A DNA stretch of 64,000 bases, taken from contig NZ_JAUOEL010000008.1 of the NCBI RefSeq assembly GCF_030540765.1, positions 310,001 to 374,000 on the forward strand, read 5' to 3'. The stretch's first letter is position 1. Every line of letters begins with the position of its first letter. This document shows, piece after piece, positions 60,524-64,000 of this stretch. Origin of the DNA: Flavivirga jejuensis. GTDB taxonomy: Bacteria; Bacteroidota; Bacteroidia; Flavobacteriales; Flavobacteriaceae. A program made the translations under genes and the position numbers. The notes under the pieces were generated by a model. It made no database searches. It was not told the DNA's origin and saw only the letters and a program-made list of their open reading frames with translations.

Positions 60524-61402
60524 TTAATATTTTAAATCTCTTAATGTTAATCTATGCTGTAGTGTGCTTTTTTTAATAGGGCGCCTATATTTTAGAATGT
60601 TAAATATTTGAAAAAGTGTCGAGAAACATACCTTAAAAAATAGCTTAAAATATTTAAAATCTGATAAAGCATACTTTCCAAAATTATGAACCAGCAGCTT
60701 TACTATTTTTATTATAGGATTAGGATAGTAGACCAAATAACATCGTATTGAATTTCTAAGTTGCTGCTCAAATCTAAAATAGTTTCTACCTTTTAACTTT
60801 CTTTTTTCAATATCTATCCTATGATTTACAACAATATTATGACAAAATAGAATTTGATAATTTAAGTTTAAGACCTCTAAAGCCAAAGCAGGCTCTTCTC
60901 CATAAATATTTATCCAAACTGGAAAACCATTTGTAATATTATAAACAGACTTTCTTATAGCAAATCCACAGCCAATAAAATCATTTGTAAAATAGGATTC
61001 GTTTAGTTTAGCATATTGTAATGCAACACCATCTGTTTTAAACAAACCTCTAACTTCCTGAAATGCTATAATACCAAGCCTTTCGTTATTACCGAACTCT
61101 TTTTCAACGTTATTAATAAAGCCTTCACTTATTGGGTGTGCATCATCGTCTAAACCTATAAAAACGGCTCCTTTAGCTTTTTTATAAAGGACACTTCTAG
61201 AAGGCGATGCGCTTAGAGGTTTTTTAGAAATAGTCCAATTTACCCAATCAAACTGATGGACGATAGCCTCTGTAGTTTTACAATCATCAATAAAAACTAA
61301 AACCTCATGCAAAGACAAGTCAATCAGGCTTTTTAGTTTATTTAATGTAAAACTTAAATCATCTGGTCTGTTTTTTGTAACAATGAGAAAAGACAGCTTC
61401 AT
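60524..61402 (-). CDS. GT2 family glycosyltransferase
   Basis: This 292-residue GT-A family 2 enzyme has the start LSFLIVTKNRPDDLSFTLNK, the nucleotide site VLVFIDDCKTTEAIV, the metal site FIGLDDDAHPISEGF and FIGCGFAIRKSVYNITNGFP followed by YGEEPALALEVL, which carries the acidic EE pair. It shares one base with the upstream GT4 gene (ATGA-like overlap at 61402). It is probably cytosolic, and its donor is unknown. Confidence 0.9.
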   Translation of the reverse strand: MKLSFLIVTKNRPDDLSFTLNKLKSLIDLSLHEVLVFIDDCKTTEAIVHQFDWVNWTISKKPLSASPSRSVLYKKAKGAVFIGLDDDAHPISEGFINNVEKEFGNNERLGIIAFQEVRGLFKTDGVALQYAKLNESYFTNDFIGCGFAIRKSVYNITNGFPVWINIYGEEPALALEVLNLNYQILFCHNIVVNHRIDIEKRKLKGRNYFRFEQQLRNSIRCYLVYYPNPIIKIVKLLVHNFGKYALSDFKYFKLFFKVCFSTLFQIFNILKYRRPIKKSTLQHRLTLRDLKY

Positions 61403-62556
61403 TAATTTATTTTTGTTTTTGCAATGTTTTCGTAAATGTTTACTATTTGAGGTTGTAATATTCCTCTGTTGTAATGTTTATTTATAAATTTCACATTAAA
61501 ATCTTGCGCCTTTTTTCTTAATTCCAGATCGTTTAAAGCTAATTTTATTAATCTGGATATTTCGTTTATATCTAAAGGATCATTTATTAATAACCCGTTT
61601 TGATGATGTGTTATTATTTCTTCTGAAACACCTCCTGGGTTAGATTGAATAGGAAAGCTCCCCATAGCCATAGCCTCTAATAGAGCATTAGGCATACCAT
61701 CTGAAATACTATTAGCTATATGGATACAACTTTTCCCCATATACTCTAAAATTAATTGATTGTCAATAAATTGACTTCTTTCATGTACAGTAATATTTAA
61801 TACTTTTAACTTAGTCGAGTTGTTAATAAAGTTTAAAACTGATTCGTCTGCACTATAAATAACAATTTGCTTATTATTTAGAATAGTATCCTGAAGTAAT
61901 TCTATAGCCTGTAAAACCTTAACGGCTTGCCCAACACCATCATCATAACCTTTTATGAGTATACAGTTACGCTTATTAATGTCTTTTATTTTAGAGTCGT
62001 TAATTTTTAAACCGCCGTTGCCAGGATAAACTCCTAAAAACGTTGAATTAAATCCATTATTTTTTGAAATGTTATAATCACGTTTACAATCTGTTATTAG
62101 ATAGTTTGTTCTTTTAAAAAATTGCTGAACTTGTTTTTTTATTACCCCCATCTCTTCAAAATAAAACATATCACTACCCCAAGATGAATATATTAAAGGT
62201 ATTGTATTCCGTTCCATAACATCCAATATAGGCAATCCTGATAATTTCATTTCAAAGCAATGTACTATATCAGGTTTTATATCTCCTACTGTCTTTTCAA
62301 AAACTTGAGACGTGTCTCTTTCGTTAATTTTCTGAAAAAAAGCATATAATTTAGGTGCATGTTTTTTTATAGAAGATCTAAATATATAATCTTGTTTTAG
62401 CTTCCATCCTTTTATTTGAGTCACCCAATTAATACGTTCTACTTCTGGCCCGCCATCTGTAATATCAAACCAATAGACATCATGTCCTGATTCTTTCAAT
62501 TGGTTCACCCATTGAAAAAAATGATGATTTGGTATGGCAACCATGAGTATCTTCAT
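61402..62556 (-). CDS. GT4 family glycosyltransferase
   Basis: This 384-residue GT4-type enzyme starts ILMVAIPNHHFFQWVNQLKE and has PLIYSSWGSDMFYFEEMGVI and CILIKGYDDGVGQAVKVL at the domain junction. The donor segment ISDGMPNALLEAMAMGSFPI completes the E-x7-E motif. The acceptor side is unusual for GT4, so the closest relatives are probably uncharacterised capsule transferases. It lies 21 bp downstream of the next GT4 gene. Confidence 0.88.
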   Translation of the reverse strand: MKILMVAIPNHHFFQWVNQLKESGHDVYWFDITDGGPEVERINWVTQIKGWKLKQDYIFRSSIKKHAPKLYAFFQKINERDTSQVFEKTVGDIKPDIVHCFEMKLSGLPILDVMERNTIPLIYSSWGSDMFYFEEMGVIKKQVQQFFKRTNYLITDCKRDYNISKNNGFNSTFLGVYPGNGGLKINDSKIKDINKRNCILIKGYDDGVGQAVKVLQAIELLQDTILNNKQIVIYSADESVLNFINNSTKLKVLNITVHERSQFIDNQLILEYMGKSCIHIANSISDGMPNALLEAMAMGSFPIQSNPGGVSEEIITHHQNGLLINDPLDINEISRLIKLALNDLELRKKAQDFNVKFINKHYNRGILQPQIVNIYENIAKTKIN

Positions 62557-62577
62557 ATTTAATTATTAAATAGATTT

Positions 62578-63744
62578 TTATAGTGAAGCATTACGAACTG
62601 CATCTAAATAATTTTTACCAATCGTTTTTCTTGAATATTTATTTTTATAAACAGTCCTCAATTCATGTCTAATATTTGCTAGTATTTTTTCATTTAAATT
62701 TTCTATCTCAAAAATAGTGTTTACTAAAGATGCTCCTTCTTCAATGTTAAACCAAAATTGGTTATCTGTCTTATCTAAACGATCCATCATGGCACCAACT
62801 TGAGTGGATATTATAATTTTACCAGCTGCCATGGCTTCTATACCAACCAAAGGACCAGCTTCTTCAAACGACGGAATGATTAAAACATCTATTCTATTAA
62901 AAAAATCGATTATTTGCTCACTGGATAATTCACCTAAACAATCTATAAACTTATTGTTTTTAGTTAATCTGATCACCTCATTTTGTAGTGGTCCACTACC
63001 TGCTACTATTAATTTTTTATTGAGATTCTCAAAAGTTTTGAGCAATTCAACAATGCCTTTTTCTTTAGAAAATCTGCCTAAATAACCATAAATTAATCCA
63101 TTAGTGACCTCATTAATTTTAATATTAATTAAGTCTTCTTCTAGTAAAGTAGTTTGGTCTATAATTTTTATGTTTTTTTTAGAAACACCAATCAATTTTT
63201 CATAATTAGAATTTGAATGCACTAAAATAGCATTGGCATTTTTCAATAACTTAACTATTGCCTTTGGTATAATTGTTATTGTACCTGTTGTTCTGACTAT
63301 AAGTGGTCTATTTAGTTCTTGACATAAAACTATAACTTCTTCCAACCATTTGGTTGTAAGTTCACAACTAAATATAATTGTATCATACCTAGCTATTTCT
63401 TTCTTTAGAGTACTAAAATACCTTTCATCAAACGAAAAACACTTACTATTTAATTTATTTCCTATAAATCTATAGGCAGGCTCTTTTCGCCTGTAAATTA
63501 GTTTACATGCTATACTTGTAAGCTGTATGAATATATTAGAGTTAAATATTTTTTTATCGATTGTACTCCACCTATTAACATTATCTCCTAATAAAGCAAC
63601 AGATTTTTTTGTCATTGGTATGGTAGAAAGAAGATCTACTCGAAAATCTTTAGTTAAAGCATCTACAATGTTTTTCGCCTCAATTTCTCTTCCTCCAAAA
63701 TCACTAATGGGACCTACAATAAGTATTTTCTTTTTTAAATTCAT
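62578..63744 (-). CDS. GT4 family glycosyltransferase
   Basis: This 388-residue GT4 enzyme starts KKILIVGPISDFGGREIEAK, the acceptor-side glycine loop of the family. The phrase LIYGYLGRFSKEKGIVELLK opens the donor domain, and the E-x7-E region is EEAGPLVGIEAMAAGKIIIS. Four bases separate it from the partial acyltransferase gene. It probably acts early in this locus, but order in the operon does not prove order of action. Confidence 0.92.
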   Translation of the reverse strand: MNLKKKILIVGPISDFGGREIEAKNIVDALTKDFRVDLLSTIPMTKKSVALLGDNVNRWSTIDKKIFNSNIFIQLTSIACKLIYRRKEPAYRFIGNKLNSKCFSFDERYFSTLKKEIARYDTIIFSCELTTKWLEEVIVLCQELNRPLIVRTTGTITIIPKAIVKLLKNANAILVHSNSNYEKLIGVSKKNIKIIDQTTLLEEDLINIKINEVTNGLIYGYLGRFSKEKGIVELLKTFENLNKKLIVAGSGPLQNEVIRLTKNNKFIDCLGELSSEQIIDFFNRIDVLIIPSFEEAGPLVGIEAMAAGKIIISTQVGAMMDRLDKTDNQFWFNIEEGASLVNTIFEIENLNEKILANIRHELRTVYKNKYSRKTIGKNYLDAVRNASL

Positions 63745-63748
63745 CTAT

Positions 63749-64000
63749 CTAATCAACCTTAATATTCAGGAATTTTAAATTTAAAATCTTCTTGTTTTTA
63801 TATTCCAATGCTTTTTTCTCAATAAGATGCCAAGATAAATAACCAAATGTTACCGATACTAAAATGGAATATATTATTAACTCATAAAGATCAAAATTAA
63901 AAAAATACATGAGTGTTTGTTGAATAGGGAAGCTATAAATGTAAATACCGTAAGACAAATCTCCTATTTTTTGAAAATTCTTTAAAACTGGAATTGGCAT
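63749..64000 (-). CDS. Acyltransferase 3 family protein, C-terminal part
   Basis: This is the last 83 residues of a membrane protein cut by the right edge; its 5' part lies outside. The phrase KIGDLSYGIYIYSFPIQQTL is the conserved late motif of acyltransferase 3 (OatA/OafA) proteins, followed by a span and the ending FGYLSWHLIEKKAL. It would O-acetylate a sugar of the polysaccharide. The identification rests on this short region only. Confidence 0.8.
   Translation of the reverse strand: MPIPVLKNFQKIGDLSYGIYIYSFPIQQTLMYFFNFDLYELIIYSILVSVTFGYLSWHLIEKKALEYKNKKILNLKFLNIKVD

Noticed and set aside
1-64000. tRNA genes, rRNA genes, insertion sequences, prophage
   Set aside because: No cloverleaf with a T-loop motif, no rRNA signature and no transposase or phage gene could be recognised.

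Overview
The window looks like chromosomal DNA of a marine-type member of the Flavobacteriaceae (Bacteroidota). The support is low GC, type IX secretion C-terminal sorting domains on two secreted proteins, a PorV/PorQ-family outer-membrane protein, a long NusB, a PUR-family DNA/RNA-binding protein, a YfiT/DinB protein, several TTG starts, and almost no Shine-Dalgarno sequences. I cannot fix the genus from sequence reading alone. There is no rRNA, tRNA, CRISPR array, IS transposase or prophage that I can support.

Layout. Positions 0.3-7.7 kb hold a TRIC-type membrane protein, then the conserved RDD / SpoIIM-like / DUF4129 / DUF4350 / MoxR / DUF58 cluster, a MoxR-AAA chaperone system of poorly known target. 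Here it is interrupted between MoxR and DUF58 by about 400 bp of repeats. From 7.8 to 9.3 kb are divergent dps and oxyR (peroxide defence). From 9.4 to 15.2 kb are housekeeping genes: yajC, DUF1573 lipoprotein, nusB, an ABC exporter, a PUR protein, a tRNA-binding protein and a thioredoxin-like protein. From 15.3 to 21.3 kb are two paralogous secreted beta-helix proteins that share an N-terminal half but carry different middle modules (ricin-type versus BspA-type leucine-rich repeats), each followed by a T9SS sorting domain. A decayed gene relic lies between them, and a cluster of phased palindromes lies upstream of each. From 22 to 31.8 kb are a GNAT acetyltransferase, YfiT, a cyclophilin-FKBP fusion, RecQ, KdsD, TatC, an AhpD-like protein, LptB and an SPFH / ribbon-helix-helix pair. 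From 32 to 36.8 kb are a LURP-one-like protein, TerC, PssA, a PorV/PorQ protein and a DUF4105 (Lnb-type) protein.

From 36.9 kb to the right edge every gene lies on the minus strand and belongs to a large surface-polysaccharide locus, transcribed toward 36.9 kb and continuing beyond the window. It ends with a WcaJ-type initiating phosphoglycosyltransferase. It contains a Wzy/ligase-like polymerase, at least eleven glycosyltransferases (GT4, GT2, exostosin-type), a WecE/RffA aminotransferase with a PglD/NeuD-like acetyltransferase, and a NeuB-like synthase lacking its SAF domain beside a CMP-sugar synthetase fused to a KdsC-like phosphatase (a nonulosonic-acid route). It also holds an overlapping HAD / ATP-grasp / SDR / HTTM-DCC1 block of unknown chemistry. 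No flippase or chain-length regulator is inside the window.

The intergenic DNA is rich in structure: heptanucleotide tandem arrays, a dispersed element of several hairpins with a covarying stem, a second dispersed element, and 13-bp palindromes spaced at exactly 21 bp. These unexplained DNA elements, and the HTTM/ATP-grasp block, are the most interesting leads.
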